Below are positions 1 to 6,609 of a DNA stretch of 16,178 bases, piece after piece (positions within the stretch are counted from its first letter, which is position 1; each line of letters opens with the position of its first letter). The position numbers and the translations under genes are program-made. Under the pieces are notes generated by a model that saw nothing but the letters and a program-made list of their open reading frames with translations, ran no database searches and was not told where the DNA came from. Origin of the DNA: Candidatus Methylomirabilota bacterium (lineage in GTDB: Bacteria > Methylomirabilota > Methylomirabilia > Methylomirabilales > 2-02-FULL-66-22); the NCBI GenBank assembly GCA_016208645.1, contig JACQXP010000335.1:1-16178 (forward strand), given 5' to 3'.

Positions 1-1224
1 CATGGCCTCCATCACGCCGACGTCCGACCGGGCGGCCGGACCCGGTTCCCCCAGGTCCGCCGAGAGATCCCGGCGGGTCAACGAATCGCCCGTGGTGACG
101 ATCACCGCCCGCTCCAGCACGTTGTCCAGTTCGCGGATGTTGCCCGGCCAGCGATACCCTACCAGTGCCTGCAGGGCATCATCCGAGAGCCTGGTCACCG
201 ACCTGTTCAGCCGGTTGGCGTGTCTGCGGAGCAGGTGCTCTGCCAGGATCGGGATATCCTCGGGTCGTTCCCGGAGCGGGGGAAGCCAGAGGTGGACCAC
301 CCGCAGGCGGTAGTACAGATCGCCCCGGAACGTCCCCGCCTCCACGCCTTTGTTCAGGTCGGCATTCGTCGCGGCGATGATCCGCGTGTGACTACGCATC
401 GCCCGCGTCCCACCCACCCGGACAAACTCGCCGGTTTCGACCGCCCGCAGGAGCTTGGCCTGGAAGGCACCGGTGGTGCTCCCGATCTCGTCCAGGAAGA
501 GCGTCCCCTCGCTGGCCACCTCGAAGACCCCCCGGCGGGTGGCCACCGCGCCGGTGAAGGCGCCCCGCTCGTGGCCGAAGAGCTCGCTCTCCAGCAGGGT
601 ATCCGTCAAGGCGGCGCAGTTGACGGGGAAGAACCCCCGATCCCGGCGGACGCTGAGGCGGTGGATCAGCCGGGCGAGCAGCTCCTTGCCGGTGCCGCTC
701 TCCCCGGTGATCAACACCTTGCTGTCCGTGGCGGCGATCTTCTCGGCCAGGGAAAGAATCTCGCGCATGCGAGGATTCTGGCTGGCCGCCACCACCTCCC
801 AGAGAGCATGCTCGCCGCGGAACGTCGGGCCGCTCTCTCCGTTACGGAGGCGGGCGCGCTCGACGGCCCCGCGAATCTTGGCGAGAAGCTCCTCCGGGAG
901 GAAGGGCTTGGCGAGGAAGTCGGCGGCTCCCTCCCGCATGGCCTCCACCGCGGCGTCCACCGTGGCGAATGCGGTGAGCAGGATGACCGGGAGGGTGGGG
1001 TGATGGCTCCGAACCCTCTTCAGCAGATCCATCCCGCTGATCCCGGCCATCTTGAGGTCGGTCAGGACGAGGTCCGGGGATTCGGCGACCACCGCGTCGT
1101 AGGCCCGCGCGCTCTCGGCGCAAACGGCGCAGGCGTATCCCGCGCGGGCCAGCAGGTCCGCCAGGAATTTTGCCATCTCGACTTCCTCATCCACGATGAG
1201 GATTTTGCCCGTCAGCCTGGTCAT
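1..1224 (-). CDS. NtrC-family sigma54-dependent response regulator (3' end cut by window edge)
   Basis: Two-component response regulator that activates sigma54 RNA polymerase; 408 codons are visible and the frame is still open at base 1. Residues 1-120 are a receiver domain: acidic pair D12-E13, phospho-acceptor D56 (in LVLTDLKM), T84 and K106. An AAA+ domain follows, with Walker A GESGTGKE, the sigma54-contact loop GAFTGA, Walker B-like TLFLDEIG, and the later motifs FRGDLYYRL and WPGNIREL. The Fis-type DNA-binding domain would lie off the left edge. The segment after LDEIG reads STTGAFQ rather than the common EMSLPLQ. ATG at 1224 is chosen because it precedes the first receiver strand (KILIVDEE); no clear Shine-Dalgarno sequence is visible. 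It is transcribed divergently from rpsU. No partner kinase is in the window, so the signal and target genes are unknown. The family call is firm. Confidence 0.95.
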   Translation of the reverse strand, partial: MTRLTGKILIVDEEVEMAKFLADLLARAGYACAVCAESARAYDAVVAESPDLVLTDLKMAGISGMDLLKRVRSHHPTLPVILLTAFATVDAAVEAMREGAADFLAKPFLPEELLAKIRGAVERARLRNGESGPTFRGEHALWEVVAASQNPRMREILSLAEKIAATDSKVLITGESGTGKELLARLIHRLSVRRDRGFFPVNCAALTDTLLESELFGHERGAFTGAVATRRGVFEVASEGTLFLDEIGSTTGAFQAKLLRAVETGEFVRVGGTRAMRSHTRIIAATNADLNKGVEAGTFRGDLYYRLRVVHLWLPPLRERPEDIPILAEHLLRRHANRLNRSVTRLSDDALQALVGYRWPGNIRELDNVLERAVIVTTGDSLTRRDLSADLGEPGPAARSDVGVMEAM

Positions 1225-1233
1225 TGCCGGTCC

Positions 1234-1250
1234 GGCTGCCCCTGGCAGCC
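1234..1250 (-). promoter_or_regulatory. Perfect 7-bp inverted repeat in the response-regulator leader
   Basis: GGCTGCC-cct-GGCAGCC is a perfect 7-bp stem with a 3-base loop, 9 bases upstream of the regulator's ATG. On the minus strand the loop side reads AGGGG, the only Shine-Dalgarno-like string nearby, so the hairpin could mask ribosome binding. It could equally be an operator for autoregulation or chance in GC-rich DNA. Confidence 0.35.
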
Positions 1251-1286
1251 CTGCCCCCTTCCCAGAGCCTTGCCGTGCTGGCCAAG

Positions 1287-1315
1287 AGCCTAACGACAAT
1301 CTTGCCCTTGGTCAA
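1287..1315 (-). promoter_or_regulatory. Possible sigma70-type promoter for the response regulator
   Basis: Read on the minus strand, TTGACC (1315-1310) is followed by a 17-base spacer and TAGGCT (1292-1287). The -35 matches consensus at 5 of 6 positions and the -10 at 3 of 6. Transcription would start near 1280, giving a leader of about 55 bases before ATG 1224. This is a motif match only, and the -10 is weak. Confidence 0.3.
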
Positions 1316-1360
1316 GCGATGGCGTCCGGGAGGGTCCCTGCCGGACCAGGGTGATTCTGC

Positions 1361-1389
1361 TTGACAATGAGCGAGAATGCCCATACAGT
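1361..1389 (+). promoter_or_regulatory. Strong sigma70-type promoter upstream of rpsU
   Basis: TTGACA (1361-1366, perfect -35), a 17-base spacer, then TACAGT (1384-1389, 4 of 6 matches to TATAAT). The expected start is near 1396. It lies in the divergent spacer between the response regulator and rpsU and faces rpsU. No other promoter-like sequence is visible between the terminator at 1432-1471 and the rpsU start. Confidence 0.65.
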
Positions 1390-1395
1390 GCCTGC

Positions 1396-1471
1396 TGCCG
1401 AAGGTTCAGACGGTTTTCGCTTTCTGTTTCTACGCCGCGAGGACCCGAGTCTTGCGGCGTTTTTTTCTTTT
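1396..1471 (+). ncRNA. Putative attenuated rpsU leader RNA or small RNA
   Basis: The interval between the promoter at 1361-1389 and the terminator at 1432-1471 would give a discrete transcript of about 70-75 nt. No ATG occurs between the predicted start and the terminator, so it is not a classical leader-peptide attenuator. The first 35 bases are T-rich compared with the surroundings and could form weak hairpins (for example CAGA with TCTG). I cannot assign it to a known RNA family. Either it is a stand-alone small RNA, or it is the terminated form of the rpsU mRNA leader, with ribosomal protein synthesis depending on read-through. Start and strand are inferred from sequence only. Confidence 0.4.
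1432..1471 (+). terminator. Intrinsic terminator (attenuator) upstream of rpsU
   Basis: ACGCCGC (1432-1438) pairs perfectly with GCGGCGT (1454-1460). Inside, after one bulged G, AGGAC pairs with GTCTT (one wobble) around a CCGA tetraloop, giving 12 bp in all. A run of T with a single C (1460-1470) follows at once. This is a textbook rho-independent terminator on the plus strand. It has no T-tract on the other side, so it does not serve the divergent regulator gene. Confidence 0.85.
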
Positions 1472-1472
1472 G

Positions 1473-1516
1473 GGCGATGTGGTCCCGTCCAGAGGGGCGG
1501 TGCGTCGCCGGGGAGG
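1473..1516 (+). promoter_or_regulatory. rpsU ribosome binding site with upstream hairpin
   Basis: GGGGAGG (1510-1516) lies 4 bases before ATG 1521 and fixes the start of rpsU. Just upstream, GGCGA (1473-1477) can pair with TCGCC (1505-1509), with further imperfect pairing inside, so a structured element ends exactly at the Shine-Dalgarno sequence. The ribosome site is clear; a regulatory role for the hairpin is inference. Confidence 0.5.
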
Positions 1517-1520
1517 ATTG

Positions 1521-1802
1521 ATGACCTTCCGGAGTGGCCAGGATGGAGACGGTTTCGGCCCGATGGGGGGAGGGGGCTTTCGCCACCGCCCGTTGGAAGT
1601 GACCGTGGGCGAACGCGGGATCGAGGGAGCCCTTCGGCTGTTCAAAAAGCTGGTGCTTCGCGACGGGATCCTGCGGGACCTGAAGCGCCGCGCCCATCAC
1701 GAGAAACCCGGCGACCGTCGCCGGCGGAAGGCGCGCGAGGCGGCACGGCGCCTCCGGAAGCGGTTGGGTCGGGCCCAGGCGCGGGGAGAACAGACCGAGT
1801 AG
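1521..1802 (+). CDS. rpsU: Small ribosomal subunit protein bS21, with N-terminal extension
   Basis: A 93-residue, very basic protein. Residues 24-80 match bS21: the strand PLEVTVGERG, then a helix (EGALRLFKKLVLRDGILRDL), the family's H/Y-EKP turn in RRAHHEKPGDRRRRKA, and an Arg/Lys-rich C-terminal helix. bS21 sits on the 30S platform near the anti-Shine-Dalgarno region and helps initiation. Typical bS21 is 58-70 residues; here about 23 Gly-rich residues precede the core. GGGGAGG 4 bases before ATG 1521 supports this start; an internal ATG at codon 15 lacks a ribosome site. The frame is open upstream to 1377, but that lies before the predicted transcription start. It precedes the RRM gene by 127 bases and is probably co-transcribed with it. 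Expression may depend on read-through of the upstream terminator. Confidence 0.85.
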   Translation: MTFRSGQDGDGFGPMGGGGFRHRPLEVTVGERGIEGALRLFKKLVLRDGILRDLKRRAHHEKPGDRRRRKAREAARRLRKRLGRAQARGEQTE

Positions 1803-1836
1803 TCAGCGGGGCCAGAGTGCCTCGGACCGGGCGTGG

Positions 1837-1911
1837 CGCGAGCGGACCCACGACCGGGGGAGACGACGGAGAGCATCGCTCGCGAACGGAAACTGCCCCG
1901 CAGCCGCGGGG
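1837..1911 (+). promoter_or_regulatory. Two hairpins between rpsU and the RRM gene
   Basis: CGCGAGCG (1837-1844) is perfectly complementary to CGCTCGCG (1877-1884), with a 32-base loop. A second hairpin, CCCCGC-agcc-GCGGGG (1896-1911), ends just before the AAGGGGG ribosome site of the RRM gene. Neither has a T-tract, so these are not intrinsic terminators. A role in mRNA processing or translational control of the RNA-binding protein is possible but not shown. Confidence 0.4.
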
Positions 1912-1929
1912 CGAAGGGGGATCAGGATC

Positions 1930-2244
1930 ATGGGGACGAGGTTGTACGTAGGGAATCTGCCGTTTGACACCGACGAATCGCAGCTCCGGACCCTCTTCCA
2001 GGAGGGGGGACGCCAGGTCTCCGAGGTCAAGATCATTACCGACCGGGATACGGGGCGGCCCCGCGGGTTCGCCTTCGTGGAGATGGCGAGCCAGGCGGAT
2101 GCCGAGGCGGCCATCAGCGCCCTGAACGGGCGGGACTTCGGCGGCCGAGCCTTGACTGTCAACGAAGCTCGCGAGCAGGCCCCACGCCGCAGCGGCGGGT
2201 TTGGTGGCGGTGGGGGTGGCGGACGCGGGCGGCGCGGGTACTAG
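1930..2244 (+). CDS. RRM-domain RNA-binding protein, Gly/Arg-rich tail
   Basis: A 104-residue single-RRM protein of the small bacterial glycine-rich type (cyanobacterial Rbp-like). RNP2 is LYVGNL (residues 5-10) and RNP1 is RGFAFVEM (45-52), both with the usual aromatic RNA-binding positions (Y6, F47, F49). The RRM ends near residue 80 (GRALTVNEAR). The tail from about residue 88 is GGFGGGGGGGRGRRGY, a low-complexity RG-rich segment typical of single-stranded RNA binding. The ribosome site AAGGGGG lies 9 bases before the ATG. Relatives are often linked to cold or stress adaptation; this function is inferred from family only. Its position behind rpsU fits a translation-related role. No terminator follows directly, but a very stable hairpin lies about 130 bases downstream. 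Confidence 0.9.
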   Translation: MGTRLYVGNLPFDTDESQLRTLFQEGGRQVSEVKIITDRDTGRPRGFAFVEMASQADAEAAISALNGRDFGGRALTVNEAREQAPRRSGGFGGGGGGGRGRRGY

Positions 2245-2371
2245 GCACAAGCCCACACGCTTCGACCTACCCTCCGCGTTTCCTGCCGGCGAGCGCCCAT
2301 CATCGCATTCGTTTGGACCAGCTCTTGGGTGCAGGGCAGAGACGGGGCCACGGGGCCTCATGCAGAACACG

Positions 2372-2417
2372 ACAGGAGGCCGATCCCCGACCGGAAGGGA
2401 CGGGGTCGGCCTCCTGT
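2372..2417 (+). repeat. Very stable long hairpin downstream of the RRM gene
   Basis: The arms ACAGGAGGCCGA and TCGGCCTCCTGT form 12 perfect base pairs. After one bulged T the stem continues for 5 more pairs (CCCCG with CGGGG), closing on an 11-base loop, so 17 bp in total over 46 bases. No T-run follows on either strand, so it is not a canonical intrinsic terminator. It may stabilise the 3' end of the rpsU-RRM mRNA, act as a U-less terminator, or be a mobile palindrome. It is the dominant structure in the 2245-2689 spacer. Confidence 0.6.
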
Positions 2418-2592
2418 GCCGCACACGCACGCCGGCACGGTCCCGCCCGACCTCGTCCTCGGCACCCCCCTCTTCTGCCCCGCTCCGGCGTCCGGATGGG
2501 TGCAGGACGGCAAGGGCTTCGATTGGACGCTCGTCCCGGGCGATCCTGAGCGCATCCGCGCGACCGCCGGGCGGATCCGGGCTGCCCTCTGA
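2416..2592 (+). CDS. Possible short ORF or gene remnant of unknown function
   Basis: A frame from GTG 2416 to TGA 2590-2592 encodes 58 residues ending in DPERIRATAGRIRAAL. From about 2446 onward its third codon positions are mostly G or C, like the neighbouring genes, which is the main reason for listing it. The start overlaps the end of the 2372-2417 hairpin, the ribosome site is poor, and I recognise no domain. The same frame is open back to 2329. It may be a small protein, a remnant of a lost gene or a chance ORF. Besides it, the 2245-2689 spacer holds only the hairpin and the accD promoter. Confidence 0.2.
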   Translation: MPHTHAGTVPPDLVLGTPLFCPAPASGWVQDGKGFDWTLVPGDPERIRATAGRIRAAL

Positions 2593-2632
2593 CGGGCCCG
2601 GCCTGAGACGGCCACACCCGGCCGTCCACGCC

Positions 2633-2661
2633 TTGACAGGGTCAGGAGGGTCGGCTACCGT
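2633..2661 (+). promoter_or_regulatory. Promoter for accD-folC
   Basis: TTGACA (2633-2638, perfect -35), a 17-base spacer, then TACCGT (2656-2661, 3 of 6 matches to TATAAT). Transcription would start near 2668, about 20 bases before the accD GTG, leaving room for the GGAG ribosome site at 2677-2680. Confidence 0.55.
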
Positions 2662-2689
2662 AGCCAAGCGGTTGGCGGAGAGAATCACA

Positions 2690-3562
2690 GTGGCGTGGTT
2701 CAAGAAAGAGCCGCTGGTCAGCGGAAAGGAAACCAAGGTCCGGATGCCCGAGGGCCTCTGGATCAAGTGCGACCACTGCAAGGAGATCATCTACAAACAG
2801 GAACTGGACCGGAACGCCAACGTCTGCCCGCGGTGCCAGTTCCACTTCCGGATCGGCTCTCGGGCCCGCATTGACCTCCTCGTAGATCCCGGCAGCTTCG
2901 CGGAACGGAACGTCGCACTCGGCTCGCTGGACCCGTTGCACTTCAAGGACCAGAAAGGGTATCCGGACCGCCTCAAGGCCGCCAAGAAGGCGACCGGGAT
3001 GGAGGAGGCCCTCGTGTCCGGGGTCGCGACCATCGGCGGGCACCGGGTGAGCATCTGCGCCCTGGAGTTCGCCTTCATGGGAGGGAGCATGGGCTCCGCG
3101 GTGGGCGAGAAGGTGACGCGCGCCATCGAGGACGCGATCAGGGAAGGGAGCCCGTTCATCGCGATCTCCTGTTCGGGCGGGGCCCGCATGCAGGAGAGCG
3201 TCCTGTCCCTCATGCAGATGGCCAAGACCAGTGCGGCACTGGCCCGCCTGGGCCGGGCTCGCCTCCCGTACATCTCGATCCTGACCGATCCCACGACCGG
3301 CGGCGTCACCGCCAGCTATGCCATGCTGGGCGACATCAACATCGCGGAGCCCAATGCGCTCATCGGCTTCGCCGGGCCGCGGGTCATCCAGGATACGATC
3401 CGCCAGGAGTTGCCGCCGGGCTTCCAGCGGGCGGAGTTCCTCCTCAATCACGGCTTCGTGGACCTGATCGTGGAGCGGAAGAACCTGCGCCAGACGCTCA
3501 TCCAGCTCCTCGACTTCTTTGCCGGTGCCGCGGGCGCCCCGGCCGGGGCGTCGCGGCAATAG
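2690..3562 (+). CDS. accD: Acetyl-CoA carboxylase carboxyltransferase subunit beta
   Basis: A 290-residue AccD, the beta half of the carboxyltransferase that moves CO2 from carboxybiotin to acetyl-CoA, giving malonyl-CoA for fatty acid synthesis; it works in the cytoplasm as an alpha2beta2 complex with AccA. An N-terminal zinc ribbon has C27, C30, C46 and C49. The crotonase-fold core shows FMGGSMGS, ISCSGGARMQES, DPTTGGVTASYA and IGFAGPRVI, all expected for AccD. The start is GTG 2690, with GGAG 9 bases upstream; it begins AWFKKE, as AccD often does. The frame is open further upstream to 2201, but that part does not resemble AccD and precedes the promoter. Length is normal. accA is not in the window. 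folC follows after 78 bases, the arrangement also found in E. coli and many other bacteria. Confidence 0.97.
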   Translation: MAWFKKEPLVSGKETKVRMPEGLWIKCDHCKEIIYKQELDRNANVCPRCQFHFRIGSRARIDLLVDPGSFAERNVALGSLDPLHFKDQKGYPDRLKAAKKATGMEEALVSGVATIGGHRVSICALEFAFMGGSMGSAVGEKVTRAIEDAIREGSPFIAISCSGGARMQESVLSLMQMAKTSAALARLGRARLPYISILTDPTTGGVTASYAMLGDINIAEPNALIGFAGPRVIQDTIRQELPPGFQRAEFLLNHGFVDLIVERKNLRQTLIQLLDFFAGAAGAPAGASRQ

Positions 3563-3640
3563 GCGTACCGGCGCGAGGGTGCCCCCCGGACCCTGCCGCC
3601 CTCCCCCGTCCCACGCTCGCCGGCCTCAGGAACCGCTCCC

Positions 3641-4963
3641 GTGACCTACGCAGAGGCGACCGAGTTCCTCTTCAGCCTGCGCCGCTTCGGCTGGCGCCTG
3701 GGCCTGGAGACGGTCCGTCGCCTGCTGGAGCTCCTGGACAACCCCCAGCAGACGGTTCCCAGCGCCCACATCGGCGGGACCAACGGCAAGGGCTCGACCG
3801 CGGCGATGCTGAGCGCGATCTTCCAGGCGGCGGGCTACCGCACGGGGCTGTACACGTCGCCCCACCTCCTCAACTTCACGGAACGGATCCGGATCAACGG
3901 CGCCCCCATCCCGGAGCGGGAGGTCACGCGCCTCACGGCCCGGCTGAAGGATCTCTGCGCGGCGCACTTCGCGCATCACGCGATCCCGAATCCCCCGTCC
4001 GACCGGCTGCCACATCCCACCTTCTTCGAGCTGACGACGGCCATGGCCTTCCAGCACTTCGCCCGGCAGGCGGTGGAGGCCGCGGTCATCGAGGTCGGCC
4101 TGGGCGGCCGGTTCGATGCGACCAACGTGATCACTCCGCGCGTGGCGGTGGTGACGAACGTCTCCCTGGAGCACCAGGAGTACCTGGGCCGGACGCTCGC
4201 CGAGATCGGCATGGAGAAGGCGGGCATTCTCAAGCCCGGCGTTCCCATCATCACCGCGTCTCGGGACGCGGGCCAGGAGGTCCTTCGCCGGACCGCGGCC
4301 GAGCGGGGGGCGCCCCTGGTGCAGGTCCAGGAGGCCTATGCCTTCCGCGTCCGGGAATCGGGGCTGGCCGGCCAGCTCCTGGACCTGACGGGACCCCGCC
4401 GCCGGTACGAGGCCCTGTGGATCCCCCTGGCCGGACGCCACCAGGCGGAGAACGCCGTCACCGCCATCGCCGCGGCCGAGGTGCTGGAGGCGCAGGGGTT
4501 CCGCCTGGGCGAGGCGGCGATCCGTCGCGGCCTTGAGGAGGCGCGCTGGCCCGGCCGGCTCCAGGTCGTTTCGGAGCGTCCCCGGATCCTGCTGGATGGG
4601 GCTCACAACCCGGCGGGGGCTCAGGCCCTTGCCGCGTTCCTGGCCGAACACCGGCCCACACTCAACCGCCTCATCCTGGTCTTCGGCGTCCTGCGGGACA
4701 AAGACTGGGAGGCCATGCTCGCCCTCCTGGGACCCCTCGCCGATCAAACCATCCTCACCCACCCGCCGGCCGACCGTGGGGCCGACCCGCACGAGTTGGT
4801 CATGGCCGATCGCTACTGTTCCAAGGTGGAGATTGCGGCAGACCCGGCCGAGGGGCTGGCCCTGGCCAGGGCCGTGGCCGGACCTGGCGACACGATCCTG
4901 GTGACCGGCTCCCTCTACACGGTCGCCGCCGCGCTTCGCGCCCTCGAGGTTCCGGTCCCCTAA
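3641..4963 (+). CDS. folC: Folylpolyglutamate synthase / dihydrofolate synthase
   Basis: A 440-residue Mur-ligase-family enzyme that joins glutamate to dihydropteroate and then extends the folate glutamate tail, using ATP in the cytoplasm. The ATP-binding loop is GGTNGKGS (residues 45-52). It is followed by the folate-binding loop region TSPHLLNFTERIRING, the metal-site region EVGLGGRFDATNVI, HQEYLG with EKAGI, and the C-terminal-domain signature LLDGAHNPAG. Length is typical for FolC (about 420-450). The start is GTG 3641, with AGGA about 9 bases upstream; the first residues TYAEATEFLFSL correspond to the usual Y-x-E-A-x-x-Y/F-L start of the family. It follows accD by 78 bases with no terminator between and is likely co-transcribed. 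Bifunctionality (DHFS plus FPGS) is common in bacteria but cannot be decided from sequence alone. Confidence 0.95.
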   Translation: MTYAEATEFLFSLRRFGWRLGLETVRRLLELLDNPQQTVPSAHIGGTNGKGSTAAMLSAIFQAAGYRTGLYTSPHLLNFTERIRINGAPIPEREVTRLTARLKDLCAAHFAHHAIPNPPSDRLPHPTFFELTTAMAFQHFARQAVEAAVIEVGLGGRFDATNVITPRVAVVTNVSLEHQEYLGRTLAEIGMEKAGILKPGVPIITASRDAGQEVLRRTAAERGAPLVQVQEAYAFRVRESGLAGQLLDLTGPRRRYEALWIPLAGRHQAENAVTAIAAAEVLEAQGFRLGEAAIRRGLEEARWPGRLQVVSERPRILLDGAHNPAGAQALAAFLAEHRPTLNRLILVFGVLRDKDWEAMLALLGPLADQTILTHPPADRGADPHELVMADRYCSKVEIAADPAEGLALARAVAGPGDTILVTGSLYTVAAALRALEVPVP

Positions 4964-5069
4964 GTCCCCTGTCGCCACCACGGCACACCCCCGTATCTCC
5001 AATGCGACGCTCCGCCCCTCCGCCACGGCTCGGGAGGCCAGAAATCCCCTTTTTCGGACGAGTTGCGTA

Positions 5070-5078
5070 TGCTATCAT
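5070..5078 (+). promoter_or_regulatory. Extended -10 promoter for glmU
   Basis: TGCTATCAT (5070-5078) is an extended -10 element: TG, one base, then TATCAT, which matches TATAAT at 5 of 6 positions. The -35 region (about 5051-5056, TTTTCG) is poor, as is common when a TGN extension is present. Transcription would start near 5085, which makes the upstream GTG at 5091 unlikely as a start and favours ATG 5145. Confidence 0.5.
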
Positions 5079-5144
5079 CCACTTCCCGGCGTGGGGCATT
5101 TGTCTTGCACTGAGTGCGCCCCAGACAAGATGGGAGGATCGCCC

Positions 5145-6569
5145 ATGTCTCCAACCAGGACCGTCAAGACAGGACCTCCCATGCAGGACCTGTGTGCCAT
5201 TGTCATGGCCGCCGGCCAGGGGACCCGGATGCACTCCGACCTGGTCAAGGTCCTGCATCCCTTGAACGGCCTTCCGATGATCTCCCACGTCCTGGAAATG
5301 TGCCGGTGTCTCGGCGTCAAGCGCACCCTGGTAGTGATCGGGTATCAGGCCGAGCGGGTGCGCGATGCCCTGGGAGTACTCCCGGTCGAATTCGTCGTGC
5401 AGGCGGAGCAGCGCGGCACCGCCCACGCCGTCCTTCAAGCCGAGGCAGCCCTGCAGGGATTCGACGGAGACGTCCTAGTCATCAATGGCGATGTCCCGCT
5501 CTTGAGCGACGCCCTGGTCGAGCGGCTGGTGGCCACGCATATCAAGACCCGCGCCCACGCCACGCTGGTCACCACCCGGCTGGCCAACCCCCATGGGTAC
5601 GGCCGGATCCTCCGGGACCGCCGGGGCGCCTTCCGGGCCATCGTCGAAGAGGTGGAGGCGACGCCAGCCCAGCGGCGCGTCACGGAAATCAACGCGGGCA
5701 TCTACTGCTTCCGGGCGCCGCGCCTGTTCGCGGCGTTGCACCGGGTGAAGCCATCGGCCGTGAAGAGGGAGCTCTACCTTCCCGAGGTGCTGCCCATCCT
5801 CCGGAAGGCGGGTGGGCGGATCGCGACGGTTCTGGCCGAGGATCCCCGCGAGGCGCTGGGGATCAATACCCGGGCCGAACTGGCCGAGGCGGCCGCCGTT
5901 CTGCGCCGCCGTGTGGTGGATCGCCTGATGGCGGCGGGCGTCACCTGTCTGGACCCGGCGAGCGTGCATGTCTCGAGCCTGGCGCGCGTGGGGCGGGACA
6001 CCACCCTCTACCCCAACGTGCAGATCGAGGGCCGGACCTGCCTCGGAGAGGGCTGCACGGTCCACGCGGGTTCCCGGATCCGGGACTCGCGCCTGGGCAA
6101 CCGGGTGACCGTCCTGGATGGGTGCGTGATCGTGGAGAGCGAGATCGCCGACGACTGTGCCATCGGCCCCTACGCGCACCTGCGGCCGGGCTCGCACTTG
6201 AAGCGCAAGGTGAAGGTCGGCAACTTCGTCGAGGTCAAGAAATCGGTCATCGGCGAGGGATCGAAGGTGCCTCACCTGACCTACGTAGGGGACGCCACCC
6301 TCGGCGAGCGGGTGAATGTCGGGGCCGGAACGATCACCTGCAACTACGATGGCTTCGCCAAGCACCGGACCATCATCGAGGACGAGGCCTTCATCGGATC
6401 CAATACCAGCCTGGTGGCCCCGGTGAAGATCGGGCGGGGCGCCATCGTGGCCGCCGGGTCCGCCATCACCCAGGAGGTGCCGCCCGATGCCGTGGCGTTC
6501 GGCCGCGCGCAACAGGTGAACAAGGATGGCCGGGCGGCCGAGATCCGGAAAGCCCGGGGGAAGAAGTGA
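5145..6569 (+). CDS. glmU: Bifunctional GlcNAc-1-P uridyltransferase / GlcN-1-P acetyltransferase
   Basis: A 474-residue GlmU that acetylates glucosamine-1-P and then couples GlcNAc-1-P to UTP, giving UDP-GlcNAc for peptidoglycan and lipopolysaccharide. The N-terminal pyrophosphorylase domain has MAAGQGTRM (residues 21-29) with K35, and the metal-site GDVPLL. The C-terminal left-handed beta-helix is built of hexapeptides and includes HLTYVGDA (catalytic-type His near 377), NVGAGTITCNYDG and IGSNTSLVAPVKIG. The start ATG 5145 is chosen for GGGAGG at 5132-5137, 7 bases upstream; an internal ATG 12 codons later (MQDLCAIVM) aligns better with E. coli GlmU but has a weaker ribosome site. Length is slightly above the E. 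coli enzyme because of that extension. It begins a cluster that ends with glmS; glmM is not present here. Confidence 0.96.
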   Translation: MSPTRTVKTGPPMQDLCAIVMAAGQGTRMHSDLVKVLHPLNGLPMISHVLEMCRCLGVKRTLVVIGYQAERVRDALGVLPVEFVVQAEQRGTAHAVLQAEAALQGFDGDVLVINGDVPLLSDALVERLVATHIKTRAHATLVTTRLANPHGYGRILRDRRGAFRAIVEEVEATPAQRRVTEINAGIYCFRAPRLFAALHRVKPSAVKRELYLPEVLPILRKAGGRIATVLAEDPREALGINTRAELAEAAAVLRRRVVDRLMAAGVTCLDPASVHVSSLARVGRDTTLYPNVQIEGRTCLGEGCTVHAGSRIRDSRLGNRVTVLDGCVIVESEIADDCAIGPYAHLRPGSHLKRKVKVGNFVEVKKSVIGEGSKVPHLTYVGDATLGERVNVGAGTITCNYDGFAKHRTIIEDEAFIGSNTSLVAPVKIGRGAIVAAGSAITQEVPPDAVAFGRAQQVNKDGRAAEIRKARGKK

Positions 6570-6609
6570 GCTGGGGAGGGAGGCCCACCGGAGAGGGATA
6601 ACCAATTTC

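Noticed and set aside
2201..2689. N-terminal extension of accD by 163 residues
   Set aside because: It precedes the predicted accD promoter and the GGAG ribosome site, overlaps the RRM gene, and has no AccD-like sequence.
5114..6601. 495-residue plus-strand frame overlapping glmU
   Set aside because: Offset frame of glmU rich in Arg, Gly and Pro; no domain and no start signal.
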